Source: Chitinophaga varians
GTDB taxonomy: Bacteria > Bacteroidota > Bacteroidia > Chitinophagales > Chitinophagaceae
Length of the DNA stretch: 64,000 nt
Assembly (NCBI RefSeq): GCF_014529945.1
Contig: NZ_JACVFB010000003.1
Location: 930,001 to 994,000, forward strand
Direction of reading: 5' to 3'
Part shown: positions 46,201 to 53,194 of the stretch, piece after piece
Numbering within the stretch: position 1 is the stretch's first letter
Layout: every line of letters starts with the position of its first letter
Notes under the pieces: model-generated
What the model saw: the letters and a program-made list of their open reading frames with translations, nothing else
The model's database searches: none
Told to the model about the DNA's origin: nothing
Made by a program: the position numbers and the translations under genes

Positions 46201-46586
46201 GACGTAGTGCCCTGGTGACCGCCTTTTGCTGGCTGCAGCGTGGTGATGTACACATTTTTCCCCTGAATACGCCAGCTGTATTGTTTTCCCAACACGGTCT
46301 GCAAGGCTTCCTGCAAGGATACCTGTTGCAGGTCGACAGAAATATGCCGGTTCAGGTCTACTTCTGTATCACTGTAAAAAAATTCATAGGAGGTTTTCTG
46401 TTGGATCTCTTTCAAAACAGCTTTTACACTCCTGTCTTTCATAGACAAAGTAATGGTGGCTTTGTGCGACTGGGCGCTGACAGTCATTGTTCCTTCGAAG
46501 ACAGTCAGGCAGGAACAAAGCAATACGGCATGAAAACGCAGTGACCAGCCTTTGCGAAAAGGCATAGGTATCCCCTTTAGTTTCAT
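43203..46586 (-). CDS. SusC/RagA TonB-linked outer membrane receptor with STN domain (locus 4)
   Basis: A 1127-residue receptor. ATG at 46586 (MKLKGIPMPF), with an upstream in-frame GTG ignored. Signal sequence about 15-40, STN domain (ITLSMKDRSVKAVLKEIQQKT), carboxypeptidase-like domain (VSGTVTTISGTPLTGVTIRVKG), plug with PLVVIDGIIQ and VLKDAASAALYGSRAANGVLVITTKRG, then barrel ending FLAGIQVTF. VVTGYSNKRMGELTGAVSQV is the common RagA-type link. The gap to fecR is only about 50 bases, shorter than in the other loci. Confidence 0.96.
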   Translation of the reverse strand: MKLKGIPMPFRKGWSLRFHAVLLCSCLTVFEGTMTVSAQSHKATITLSMKDRSVKAVLKEIQQKTSYEFFYSDTEVDLNRHISVDLQQVSLQEALQTVLGKQYSWRIQGKNVYITTLQPAKGGHQGTTSEQPADHPLVSGTVTTISGTPLTGVTIRVKGTPNGAVTDGNGHFQLYAGKGQQLDFSFIGYDSRKIKTDTVSGPLYVALSETPRALNQVVVTGYSNKRMGELTGAVSQVTAEELQTTTTQSIFDNLQGKVAGMNVSLSGGNTGSNTSSTIVIRGKGSMGRNATQPLVVIDGIIQDYSTDTDPLSNISPTDVASVTVLKDAASAALYGSRAANGVLVITTKRGGAGGGTKIGASVTYGANKASLGKFRVMNSRERFDLQQQIYRNQYLDANPGASETAVNDYVHTMVPDSVLKYNTSWNDLFLRTGQTQDYNVWISGGDQRVKYYASGDYFNEIAPLITDSYRKYNFRFNVDFQATERLSLSSNASISNSSMKSGGFYNPYSDAFSIMPWDTPFYSDGTSKIGGPDEKGWYSGANFNPMYGKGLSDATNKMTIGAFDLTLRYKLTDWLTFNSRNRYSFINRDVERYVNPADPTSFYATRGGLYALSPGNINNIITTEMLQVDKSFNRHRITGLAAFEFNQVTAKNTAVSVYGLKPGIRAINAGDPKTLTFRNEITETAYLSLFSELNYSYDGKYFATASFRRDGSSKFGQNNKYGNFYAFSGAWQLSKENFLRNAKNIDLLKLRFSYGVSGNDLPLGPYQYLSLYSYSPTDELYDRQSTTKQSAQGNPNLHWEMQYTTNIGIDAGFRDRVSVSVELYNKLNKGLLLRVTPPATSGGNTYYQNMGRIRNQGIEATINTRQLKHTAVKWSTDLTFAYNNNKVLELQPGANLLYNGQYSGNAQVVGSPMGSYYMPVFTGVDPQTGESRFEVLEKDASGNLTGKVNYTNNPGEATLQVLGNSNPKYIGGMSNNLSYKNFSLSVMLSYFGGLKMLNRTRADLDLDGADVQANNAAPASGQVRWQHPGDIADLPKAGNKVDYYFPTSRYVEDASFLRLKNVRLGYAFSEKVVRKLHVSKMNVFVSGDNLATWTKFTGMDPENNFGEENAGKVPFTKRFLAGIQVTF

Positions 46587-46637
46587 CACTATTAATTTTG
46601 GTTAATAAAAAATCGGCTGAGTGCTAATACCCGCAGA

Positions 46638-47771
46638 CTATTTTTTTGTCACTGTTATGGTTGGTCCCTGTAACAAAAACGAAAATTGGTTGGTGCTGTT
46701 ATTCAATGACTGGATACATTCTCCCAGTCCCTGTTCTTTATTAATATAACAAGTAAAATACTGTCCTGCCAGTTGTTGTTCGTCTGCCTTTATATCAATA
46801 TCATACCATCTTGAAATGGTTTGTAGGATGGCTGTAAGCGGTTTATTATGAAAACGTATCCAGCCATCTTTCCACGAAGTAAACTCTTCAGTGTCTACCT
46901 GTATTACCTGTAGCTGGTTGCCGGACACAACAGCCTGTTGCCCTGGTTGCAACACCTGATCTTTTCCTGCCGTCTGTACCTTTACTTTTCCGCTGACCAA
47001 CGTAGTAAGCCCCTGTTGTTCCCCTTCATACCGGCGGACACAAAAAGCCGTTCCGAGTACCGTTATATCCTGTGTGCCTGTATGTACCACAAATGGTTGT
47101 TCCGCTTTGGCTGCCACTTCAAAATACACTTCTCCTGTTACCGTCACCGCACGCTCAACACCTGTAAAAACGGAAGGATAGGAAATGCTGGACTGGGCGT
47201 TCAGCCAGGCTTTGGAGCCGTCGGGCAATTGCACCTGATAGTTGGCGCCCCGTGGCGTACGCAGGGTATATTGTTCCGGCTTTTCTGCAGCTACCTGCAT
47301 ATGGCCATTTTGTACATCCACCCGGTTGCCTCCCAGCATAAAACTGCTGTCTTTTCCATGCAACGTTACTTCTTTGCCTCCTGCCTGTAATATGGCGAAA
47401 TTGCCGGCAGGCTTTTGCTGCGCCGCGGCCAGCGTATCCGCTGCCGGTGAGTTTTGTCCGGTCCGCTGCATCAGCCAGTAAGCGCCGGCAACCAGTAACA
47501 AAACAGCGGCAGCTGCGCGCCAGAGCGTTCGGATGGGACGATGCCGCACTATAGCTGGTGCAGTGTCCTGTGTTATACGCGCCCACATTCCATGCGTATC
47601 AAAAGACTGTTGCAGACGCCACTCCTCCACTACCCGGCGCAGCTGCCCGGGTTCCTCCAGCAGCACAGCCCTTGCAGGGTCTTCCTGCAACCACGACTGT
47701 ACAACAGGATCTTCCGGTTGAAGTTCCCCGCTCAGTATTGCGGATAATATGTGCATGTCTGCCTGTTCCAT
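46638..47771 (-). CDS. FecR-family anti-sigma factor (locus 4)
   Basis: A 377-residue anti-sigma factor. Cytoplasmic part about 1-82, membrane span about 85-102 (LWRAAAAVLLLVAGAYWLM), FecR domain (TPRGANYQVQLPDGSKAWLNAQSS, GEVYFEVAAK, LGTAFCVRRYEGE) and DUF4974-type C-terminus (NKPLTAILQTISRWYDIDI). Paired with the sigma gene 79 bases upstream and the SusC downstream. Confidence 0.95.
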   Translation of the reverse strand: MEQADMHILSAILSGELQPEDPVVQSWLQEDPARAVLLEEPGQLRRVVEEWRLQQSFDTHGMWARITQDTAPAIVRHRPIRTLWRAAAAVLLLVAGAYWLMQRTGQNSPAADTLAAAQQKPAGNFAILQAGGKEVTLHGKDSSFMLGGNRVDVQNGHMQVAAEKPEQYTLRTPRGANYQVQLPDGSKAWLNAQSSISYPSVFTGVERAVTVTGEVYFEVAAKAEQPFVVHTGTQDITVLGTAFCVRRYEGEQQGLTTLVSGKVKVQTAGKDQVLQPGQQAVVSGNQLQVIQVDTEEFTSWKDGWIRFHNKPLTAILQTISRWYDIDIKADEQQLAGQYFTCYINKEQGLGECIQSLNNSTNQFSFLLQGPTITVTKK

Positions 47772-47850
47772 GGATGAAGGGCCGTTGTTATGATGACACG
47801 AATAGTTTGAAAATGTACTACGCCGGTAAGGGATTTTTTGAAAATATTTT

Positions 47851-48426
47851 TTATCTCCTCAGCAAATCCAGCACCAGCAAACAAATCAGCTCCAGAAGAA
47901 TATTATTCCTCAATATATCATAGGCCTTCGCCACCTGATTTCTCACGGTAAATACAGAGATACCCAGTTCCTCCGCCACTACCTTATATTTTTTCTGCTC
48001 GAGACATACTTTCTCAAATACTACCCTGCATTGTTGCGGCAATGCGGCAATCACCCGTTCCAGCTGCTGTACCCGATGTTGTAACTGCAACTCCTGCTCC
48101 AGGGCATCTTCTTCCGCCGGCATATTTTCCGGCAGTACCTCACTTGAAATGGCAGGGTTATCTCTTAAATAATTCAGACAGGCATTGTGTACAGCGCGGT
48201 AGGCATAACGTTGGGGAGGGACCTGTATGCTGATCTGGCTGCGCTTTTGCCATAAGCGCGAAAAAAAATCCTGCACAATATCTTCTGCGGCCTGCTTGTC
48301 CTTTACAATACGCAGGGCATAGGTACACAAACCCGCCGCCGTACTTTTAAAAAATCGTTCAAAAGCGGCCGGATCGCGTTGCAATTGCTCCCAGGAGTGA
48401 TTTTCCGATTGGTCCAGTTGGTTCAA
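47851..48426 (-). CDS. ECF RNA polymerase sigma factor (locus 4), non-ATG start
   Basis: About 191 residues from the TTG at 48426, or 206 from a TTG at 48471. Region 2: GLCTYALRIVKDKQAAEDIVQDFFSRLWQKR. Region 4: LPQQCRVVFEKVCLEQKKYKVVAEELGISVFTVRNQV. The hydrophobic tail ILLELICLLVLDLLRR is usual for this group. No ATG occurs before region 2. The longer form would begin inside the T-tract of the upstream terminator, so the shorter is preferred. It heads locus 4. Confidence 0.88.
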   Translation of the reverse strand: MNQLDQSENHSWEQLQRDPAAFERFFKSTAAGLCTYALRIVKDKQAAEDIVQDFFSRLWQKRSQISIQVPPQRYAYRAVHNACLNYLRDNPAISSEVLPENMPAEEDALEQELQLQHRVQQLERVIAALPQQCRVVFEKVCLEQKKYKVVAEELGISVFTVRNQVAKAYDILRNNILLELICLLVLDLLRR

Positions 48427-48459
48427 ATTAATATTCGAAAGGAATGCTTCAAATATATA

Positions 48460-48502
48460 AATTAAAATCAAAAAGCCCTGCTACCCTCGGAGGTAGCAGG
48501 GC
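48460..48502 (-). terminator. Terminator of the 48585-50253 operon
   Basis: GCCCTGCTACC and GGTAGCAGGGC form an 11-bp stem, with a T-rich run on the minus-strand side running into the sigma gene leader. Confidence 0.88.
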
Positions 48503-48584
48503 CGGTTCCTGTATTCGTGTGCAAAACACAGTACAATAGCCCCGGCGGGCACCGGGGCACTATAACTTCAACGACTATACGATT

Positions 48585-49070
48585 TTATTTCCCGGAGGTG
48601 GAACCGGCGCCAATACCTACTGCCAGCAGATCTTCCATACCACCGGCGAAGCCATCTTTCACCTTGTATTTTTTACCGGCATATTTGCGCAGGTAAAAAA
48701 AAGCGTAAGATGCTGCTACCGCCGCCACGGCCCCTACCAACGCACCACGCCATGCTTTGTCGCCGCTGGCCTGGTACAGGGTAGCTCCCGCCAGTCCGCC
48801 GGCTGCCGCCCGCCCGGCAAGCGCACCCGGGATGATGCGGTCTTTTATGCCGGGCACTTTGTCGACCACCATCTCACCGGCAGCCATGGTCTGCAGGCCA
48901 CGCATCACATTTTCCCGCTGCATAAATCCCAGCGGACTACCTTTCAGCTGCCGCGACGGGTAACGGTTGGCATACTGGCTTGCAAACGCAGGCCCCATGG
49001 TGCTGCGCATACCAGATACCATACCCAGGCCAACGGCCCGCACTAATGTGGAAAGAATGGATTTTTTCAT
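48585..49070 (-). CDS. Small membrane protein, DUF4126-like
   Basis: A 161-residue protein from the ATG at 49070. VRAVGLGMVSGMRSTMGPAFAS resembles the opening of DUF4126 membrane proteins. Gly/Ala-rich segments (GALAGRAAAGGLAGATLY, GALVGAVAAVAASYAFFYLRKY) would form two or three membrane helices, and a glycine-rich tail (AVGIGAGSTSGK) follows. It starts 17 bases after the MFS transporter stop, so the two are co-transcribed. Function unknown. Confidence 0.7.
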   Translation of the reverse strand: MKKSILSTLVRAVGLGMVSGMRSTMGPAFASQYANRYPSRQLKGSPLGFMQRENVMRGLQTMAAGEMVVDKVPGIKDRIIPGALAGRAAAGGLAGATLYQASGDKAWRGALVGAVAAVAASYAFFYLRKYAGKKYKVKDGFAGGMEDLLAVGIGAGSTSGK

Positions 49071-49086
49071 ACCGGCGTGGGCACAA

Positions 49087-50253
49087 TCATTGTGCCACGC
49101 ATACCGGCGCCGATGCCCGCGCACGGAGAAAGGCCCGCAGCAATACTGCTATAATGGCCACCACACCAAAAGCCATCCCTACCCATGGCGCGTAAGCCAC
49201 ACTATGTGTCGCTATCACCATGCCGCTCACGGCAGTCCCTACCGATACACCCAGGTTCCCAAAAGATACCGCCAGACTGTTGGCAAATTCCAGCGCATCC
49301 GGCGCGGCAGAGATCATATTCACCGCCCCGGCCAGAATGGAGGGGGCATACCACAGTCCCCACAGCGCAATAACGCCCATCACCGGCACCCCCTCATATC
49401 CACACCATGCCAGCGCAAACGGAATCACGATCGTGCCGCTGAGCAACAACAGCGTCACCGCCACCATATGGCTACCGATCACCTTCCCCGCCAGCCAGTT
49501 ACCCACCACCCCGGTAATACCGAACAGTAACATCATACTGCTGATCATCGTCTCACTCATCTGTTTCTCCTGACCAAGGTAATCGGCGAAATAACTATAA
49601 GTGCTGAACCAGGCGGCAATCATCATAAAATTGATAAAGGAAGTAAGCAGGAAATCTCCCCGCTTTAGGATCCTCAGCTGGTCACCATAAGATTTTGTCT
49701 CCGTCACCGGCATCGGCGGCAGCAACAACCATATACTCAAACTGGCTATTATACTCACTGCCGTCTGCATCATAAATGCGCTCTGCCAGGTAATATGCCC
49801 AGCCAGCCAGGTCGACAGCGGCACCGTCGTTACGGTGGCAATACTGATACCTCCCATCACAACAGACATCATACGAGGGGCCTCCTTCGGCGGCGCCGCC
49901 GATACAGCCGCAGCGATAGCGGTAGAAATATATACCGGCTGCAAAAACGCCGGCAACATCCTTAACACCAACAGTAACCAGAACGGAGGCGCCATCGCCG
50001 ATCCCAGGGTAGAGAGGATAAACAACCCCATCGACCATAACATCACCTTTTTCCGGTCAAACCCCGACGTCAGCAGCGTCATCACCGGGCCGGTCAATGC
50101 AATGACCAACGCAAAAGCACTCAGTAACACACCCGCCTTGTCAATACTAATTTGATAGTGAGCGGCCACCTGCGGCAATATTCCGATAATGCCAAATTCT
50201 GTTGTGATAATGCCTACTACGCCCAGACAACCGATATATGCTAATTTCTTCAT
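49087..50253 (-). CDS. Major facilitator superfamily exporter (AraJ-like)
   Basis: A 388-residue inner-membrane transporter with about twelve spans. It starts MKKLAYIGCLGVVGIITTEFGIIGILPQVAAHY and has the loop-2 motif TSGFDRKKVMLWSMGLFILS, typical of the drug:H+ antiporter-1 and AraJ-like group (sugar or drug efflux). It is divergent from a region with a 22-bp palindrome and a short HxlR-like start, which suggests that a repressor gene once stood there. The substrate is unknown. Confidence 0.92.
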   Translation of the reverse strand: MKKLAYIGCLGVVGIITTEFGIIGILPQVAAHYQISIDKAGVLLSAFALVIALTGPVMTLLTSGFDRKKVMLWSMGLFILSTLGSAMAPPFWLLLVLRMLPAFLQPVYISTAIAAAVSAAPPKEAPRMMSVVMGGISIATVTTVPLSTWLAGHITWQSAFMMQTAVSIIASLSIWLLLPPMPVTETKSYGDQLRILKRGDFLLTSFINFMMIAAWFSTYSYFADYLGQEKQMSETMISSMMLLFGITGVVGNWLAGKVIGSHMVAVTLLLLSGTIVIPFALAWCGYEGVPVMGVIALWGLWYAPSILAGAVNMISAAPDALEFANSLAVSFGNLGVSVGTAVSGMVIATHSVAYAPWVGMAFGVVAIIAVLLRAFLRARASAPVCVAQ

Positions 50254-50325
50254 GGAATATGCTTCTTTTTCCAGCGAAATTAGATAGTAAATACCTCCAC
50301 AACGGTAGCTACAACCAATTGTGTG

Positions 50326-50347
50326 GAACTAACAAAATTGTAAGTTC
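50326..50347. promoter_or_regulatory. 22-bp near-palindrome, candidate operator for the MFS gene
   Basis: GAACT-A-ACAA-AA-TTGT-A-AGTTC: 18 of 22 positions are symmetric. It lies 73-94 bases upstream of the MFS start and directly abuts an ATG on the plus strand, as operators of divergent HxlR-type regulators do. Confidence 0.45.
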
Positions 50348-50395
50348 ATGGACAAAAGAAGACAGGAAGATCATTGCTATCGACCAGCAGCATGA
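50348..50395 (+). pseudogene. Possible remnant of a divergent regulator start (15 codons)
   Basis: An ATG directly after the palindrome reads MDKRRQEDHCYRPAA and stops. The charged start with an early Cys resembles HxlR N-termini, but nothing of the winged helix follows. It may be the stub of a deleted regulator gene, or chance. Confidence 0.2.
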
Positions 50396-50453
50396 GGTAA
50401 CACCCTTCAAAACAAACAATATAACAAATTGATTATAAATAAATTACAAAGGC

Positions 50454-50545
50454 TGTAGATCTTTTGTAGATACCCTCTCGTACGGCCTGTAGACCCACTG
50501 TAGTATCTACAAATGCAGGAACGATTTTACACCCGCCTACCTTTG
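50454..50545 (+). promoter_or_regulatory. TGTAG-box promoter A (four half-sites plus TACCTTTG)
   Basis: TGTAG starts at 50454, 50465, 50488 and 50499. CTACAAATGC starts at 50507 and makes TGTAGnnnCTACA with the fourth half-site. The -7 box TACCTTTG is at 50538-50545. No -33 TTG is present at the right place, so the promoter probably needs an activator. The whole layout, base for base in spacing, recurs in promoter B. The gene at 50598 starts about 46 bases after the expected transcription start. Confidence 0.75.
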
Positions 50546-50597
50546 TGCTGTTTCCATTTTATCCTTTTATCATTTTTTAAAAATCAACAGCGCAACT

Positions 50598-50927
50598 ATG
50601 AAGACAAAACAATGGGCTATCGTCGCTTACATTACGATCATCGGATGGATTATCGCATATGTAAAAAATAAGGAGAGCAAAGACACTTTTGTTAACTACC
50701 ATCTGGAACAGGCACTCGGCCTGGCTGTAGCAGGCCTGTTATGGTCTGTAGTGGCAGGCGTTCTGTTAAGTATTATCCCCGCGCTGTCTGCGGTTTTCTC
50801 CGTACTGGGCCTGCTGCCGCTGGTATTTATGGTATTTGGGATTATCAATGCCAACAGTGGTGTTCAAAAGCCGGTACCGGTAATCGGAAAGTTTTTTGAA
50901 AACCGATTTGTTTTCCTGCAACAATAG
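50598..50927 (+). CDS. Small polytopic membrane protein, DUF4870/Tic20-like
   Basis: A 109-residue protein with three to four hydrophobic helices: WAIVAYITIIGWIIAYV, LGLAVAGLLWSVVAGVLLSII and VFSVLGLLPLVFMVFGIINA. The loop KNKESKDTFVNYHLEQALGL matches the (F/Y)xxxHxxQA signature of the DUF4870/Tic20-like group. The biological role is not established. It is transcribed from promoter A, which carries the same box array found upstream of the neighbouring regulator, so it is probably a target of that regulator. Confidence 0.85.
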   Translation: MKTKQWAIVAYITIIGWIIAYVKNKESKDTFVNYHLEQALGLAVAGLLWSVVAGVLLSIIPALSAVFSVLGLLPLVFMVFGIINANSGVQKPVPVIGKFFENRFVFLQQ

Positions 50928-50940
50928 ACTTGCCCGAACA

Positions 50941-51088
50941 TTTCATCCATAACCCCAACTTTCATCCAAACCCCAGGTTCATCCAAACCCCGTTTCATCC
51001 ATTCCCCATTTTCATCCTAACCCCGGTTCATCCATTCCCCATTTTCATCCAAACCCCGGTTCATCCTACCCCACTTCATCCGGCCCCA
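50941..51088 (+). repeat. Nine-copy ~16.5-bp tandem repeat (TTCATCCAAACCCC type)
   Basis: TTCATCC begins at 50942, 50961, 50978, 50994, 51011, 51027, 51044, 51060 and 51075, each followed by 2-3 variable bases and CCCC. The array lies between the stop of the small membrane protein and the hairpin at 51097, so it would form that gene's 3' UTR. The opposite strand has a GGGG run in each unit. Confidence 0.95.
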
Positions 51089-51094
51089 ATTTCT

Positions 51095-53041
51095 TTAACC
51101 CGCTGCGTCTTCGCTCAGCGGGTTATTTTCTCTCCAGGCCATCAGATAGGCATCCAGTCCTTCCTCTTTACCCAGTCCCAGCTTTTGTTTGATGCGGTAC
51201 CGCGACATCAGAATGCTCTTCGGCGCCACGCCAAGGTGGGAAGCGATTTCTTTGGTGGACAGTCCAATCGAAATATAGGAACAGTGCTTCAGGTCCAGTT
51301 TGGTAAGACTGTTACCGGCTTTTTCCTGCAGCTTCCGGAAAAATTCCGGATGAATGTTTTCAAACTCTGTCCGTGTAGTCTCAAAGTTTTTGTCCATTCG
51401 TTTATGCGTCTCAATCATCCGGGTGATCTGTTTGGCCAGGTCGGGCTGTACGGCTTTCTCCCGAAGCTTTTCCTGCAACGATTCCAGCAACTCATTTTTC
51501 TGCTCCACCTGTAATGTACCCGCCAGCAGGTCTTTCTGTAACTGCTCCTTCTGGGTTTGTATCAGCTGTTGTTCCGCCTGCAAACGTGCCGCTTCCTCCG
51601 TTTGTAAGCGGACCTGCAATTCTGCTTCCTGTTTTTCCAGCTGCAGACGCAGGGCTTCTTCTTCTTTCAGGCGTATCTGTAATTCGCCGTCCTGCTTTTC
51701 CTTCTCCAGCAACTTCTGTTGCTGAATAGTGTTCTGTAACCGGAAATGGTAGGACCGGAACAGGTACACCAATGCCACCAGGCAGGCAACGATCAATCCT
51801 ATATATACGATATTGAGCTTGCGGTTAAACGCGGCTTTTTCCTGAAGCGTTACCAGCTCCTGTTCCCGTTGGCGTGCCTGGTACTGGGCTTCCAGCTTTT
51901 TGGCAATAGCCATACGGTCCACATCATAGGCTTTGGCGTAATATTTACTGTATTCCCGGGCATATTCCAGGGCTTTGGGGAGATCACCTTTCTTCTCCGC
52001 CACGTCAGACAAGGCTTCCATCAGATGGGCCATCAGCCGGTTATCCGGAGCCGGATAGGTTTTCAGTGCGATCAGCCCTGCCAGTAACAGGTCAGATGCC
52101 CGGTTGTAGTTGCCATCATTCATGGCAAAAGTGCTCATCATGCCATAACAACTGGCCACCACCTCCTGTTGATCGGTTTCCTTACCAATCTTCAGGGCGA
52201 TATCCAGGTAGTGCTGCGCACTGTCCCGGTATGTACGGGGAAAATATTGATCGTACAGGTTGGCGGTATTCAGTGCCAGCAGGGCGATCATGCTGTGAAA
52301 ACTGATACGGGGCGCATTGCCTTCATAAATGGCAATGGCTTTACGGTTGTAGTAAAGCGCAGAATCCAGCAGTTCCCGTTTGGAGTTGTCTCCGTTAAAC
52401 TGGTATTCAAAACTGGTGGCCATGGCCTGATAACCATTACAGATATCATCAGGGTCCGAGCGGGACAGGGCAGAAGCCAGACAGGCTTTTGCATAACGGT
52501 ACTGCGTCTCCGTATCGTTCCAGTCAGCATAAATGGAGGCCAGATTATAATATACATTGGTTTCGTAGATGTTGCCGGGCAGGCCTTTGCCCAACTTCAG
52601 CGATTCCTGAAAGCTTTTCACGGCTTCATGCGGCTTGCCGGTACGATTTTCAAGCCATCCTTTGCGGTACCATACGCTGGCCAGTGTCAGCTGATCGCCC
52701 GATTCCCGGGCAAACAGAAAAGCGCTGTCCAGGTGATGTGACGCCAGTGCAGTGTCTTCAGCGGTATATTCCAATGATACCAGCGCGGAATGCGCCAATG
52801 CTTCATATTTACGGTCTTTAAGCGTACGGCTCATCTGCAGGGCTGTCTGCGTGCTGGCAATGGCATCTTTCCTGCTGCCATCTACCAACGCCCGTCCCAT
52901 CCTGATGCGGGTCATCACTTGTTCCTCTGGTGTTAGCCCCGGTTGTTGTAATACCCGTTTCAGGGAATCCTGGACGGTCTGGGCAAAACTACTGGCCGTC
53001 AGTAGGGTGAACAGGGTTACAAACACTATTACTACCCGCAT
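51095..53041 (-). CDS. TPR-transmembrane-coiled-coil-HTH regulator (LuxR-like HTH)
   Basis: A 648-residue inner-membrane regulator from the ATG at 53041 (MRVVIVFVTLFTLLTASSFAQ, signal peptide); in-frame starts at 53059 and 53122 lie on or before the predicted transcription start. The periplasmic part (about 20-385) holds TPR-like helices. One membrane span lies near 415-435 (LNIVYIGLIVACLVALVYLF). A long Glu/Gln/Leu coiled coil follows, then a C-terminal LuxR-type HTH (CSYISIGLSTKEIASHLGVAPKSILMSRYRIKQKLGL). This one-component build is typical of Bacteroidota. It lies between two identical box arrays that it probably binds. Confidence 0.9.
   Translation of the reverse strand: MRVVIVFVTLFTLLTASSFAQTVQDSLKRVLQQPGLTPEEQVMTRIRMGRALVDGSRKDAIASTQTALQMSRTLKDRKYEALAHSALVSLEYTAEDTALASHHLDSAFLFARESGDQLTLASVWYRKGWLENRTGKPHEAVKSFQESLKLGKGLPGNIYETNVYYNLASIYADWNDTETQYRYAKACLASALSRSDPDDICNGYQAMATSFEYQFNGDNSKRELLDSALYYNRKAIAIYEGNAPRISFHSMIALLALNTANLYDQYFPRTYRDSAQHYLDIALKIGKETDQQEVVASCYGMMSTFAMNDGNYNRASDLLLAGLIALKTYPAPDNRLMAHLMEALSDVAEKKGDLPKALEYAREYSKYYAKAYDVDRMAIAKKLEAQYQARQREQELVTLQEKAAFNRKLNIVYIGLIVACLVALVYLFRSYHFRLQNTIQQQKLLEKEKQDGELQIRLKEEEALRLQLEKQEAELQVRLQTEEAARLQAEQQLIQTQKEQLQKDLLAGTLQVEQKNELLESLQEKLREKAVQPDLAKQITRMIETHKRMDKNFETTRTEFENIHPEFFRKLQEKAGNSLTKLDLKHCSYISIGLSTKEIASHLGVAPKSILMSRYRIKQKLGLGKEEGLDAYLMAWRENNPLSEDAAG
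51097..51128 (+). terminator. Plus-strand terminator inside the regulator's last codons
   Basis: AACCCGCTG and CAGCGGGTT form a perfect 9-bp stem, followed by ATTTTC on the plus strand. It would end the transcript of the small membrane protein after its repeat-bearing 3' UTR. It overlaps the 3' coding end of the convergent regulator. Confidence 0.6.
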
Positions 53042-53063
53042 TTTTAGGATATGGTTCATGCGG

Positions 53064-53071
53064 CAAAAATA
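53064..53071 (-). promoter_or_regulatory. -7 box (TATTTTTG) of the TPR-HTH regulator gene
   Basis: TATTTTTG on the minus strand fits TAnnTTTG. A transcript from about 53058 gives a short leader before the ATG at 53041. The first TGTAG half-site of array B starts 6 bases upstream of this box, so occupancy of the array would affect the regulator's own transcription. Confidence 0.6.
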
Positions 53072-53076
53072 CAACT

Positions 53077-53168
53077 TGTAGAGGTTTTGTAGATGGGTAA
53101 AAAAACAGATTGTAGTAAGCATGTAGATGCTACAAATGCTGAAGATCCGCTACAGGTAAGTACTTTTG
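53077..53168 (+). promoter_or_regulatory. TGTAG-box promoter B (four half-sites plus TACTTTTG)
   Basis: TGTAG starts at 53077, 53088, 53111 and 53122. CTACAAATGC starts at 53130, and the -7 box TACTTTTG is at 53161-53168. Offsets 0/11/34/45/53/84 are identical to promoter A. As in A there is no -33 TTG. It points at a plus-strand unit with no ordinary gene. Confidence 0.75.
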
Positions 53169-53194
53169 CTTCACAGAGTTCATCTACAGTGATC

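Noticed and set aside
48585..49124. Extending the small membrane protein to an upstream start at 49124
   Set aside because: The extra 18 residues overlap the end of the MFS gene and lack any signal or membrane character; the ATG at 49070 gives a typical start.
50941..51088. CRISPR-like array
   Set aside because: Units of about 16.5 bases with 2-3 variable bases leave no spacers; no cas genes are present.
50930..51514. A plus-strand frame through the tandem repeat that would encode a periodic Pro-rich peptide (VHPFPIFIQTP-like, 11-residue period)
   Set aside because: It needs a TTG start, is not in frame with the preceding gene, and past the repeats runs on antisense to the regulator with no sensible end. 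The periodicity follows from two repeat units being 33 bases. Kept only as a repeat.
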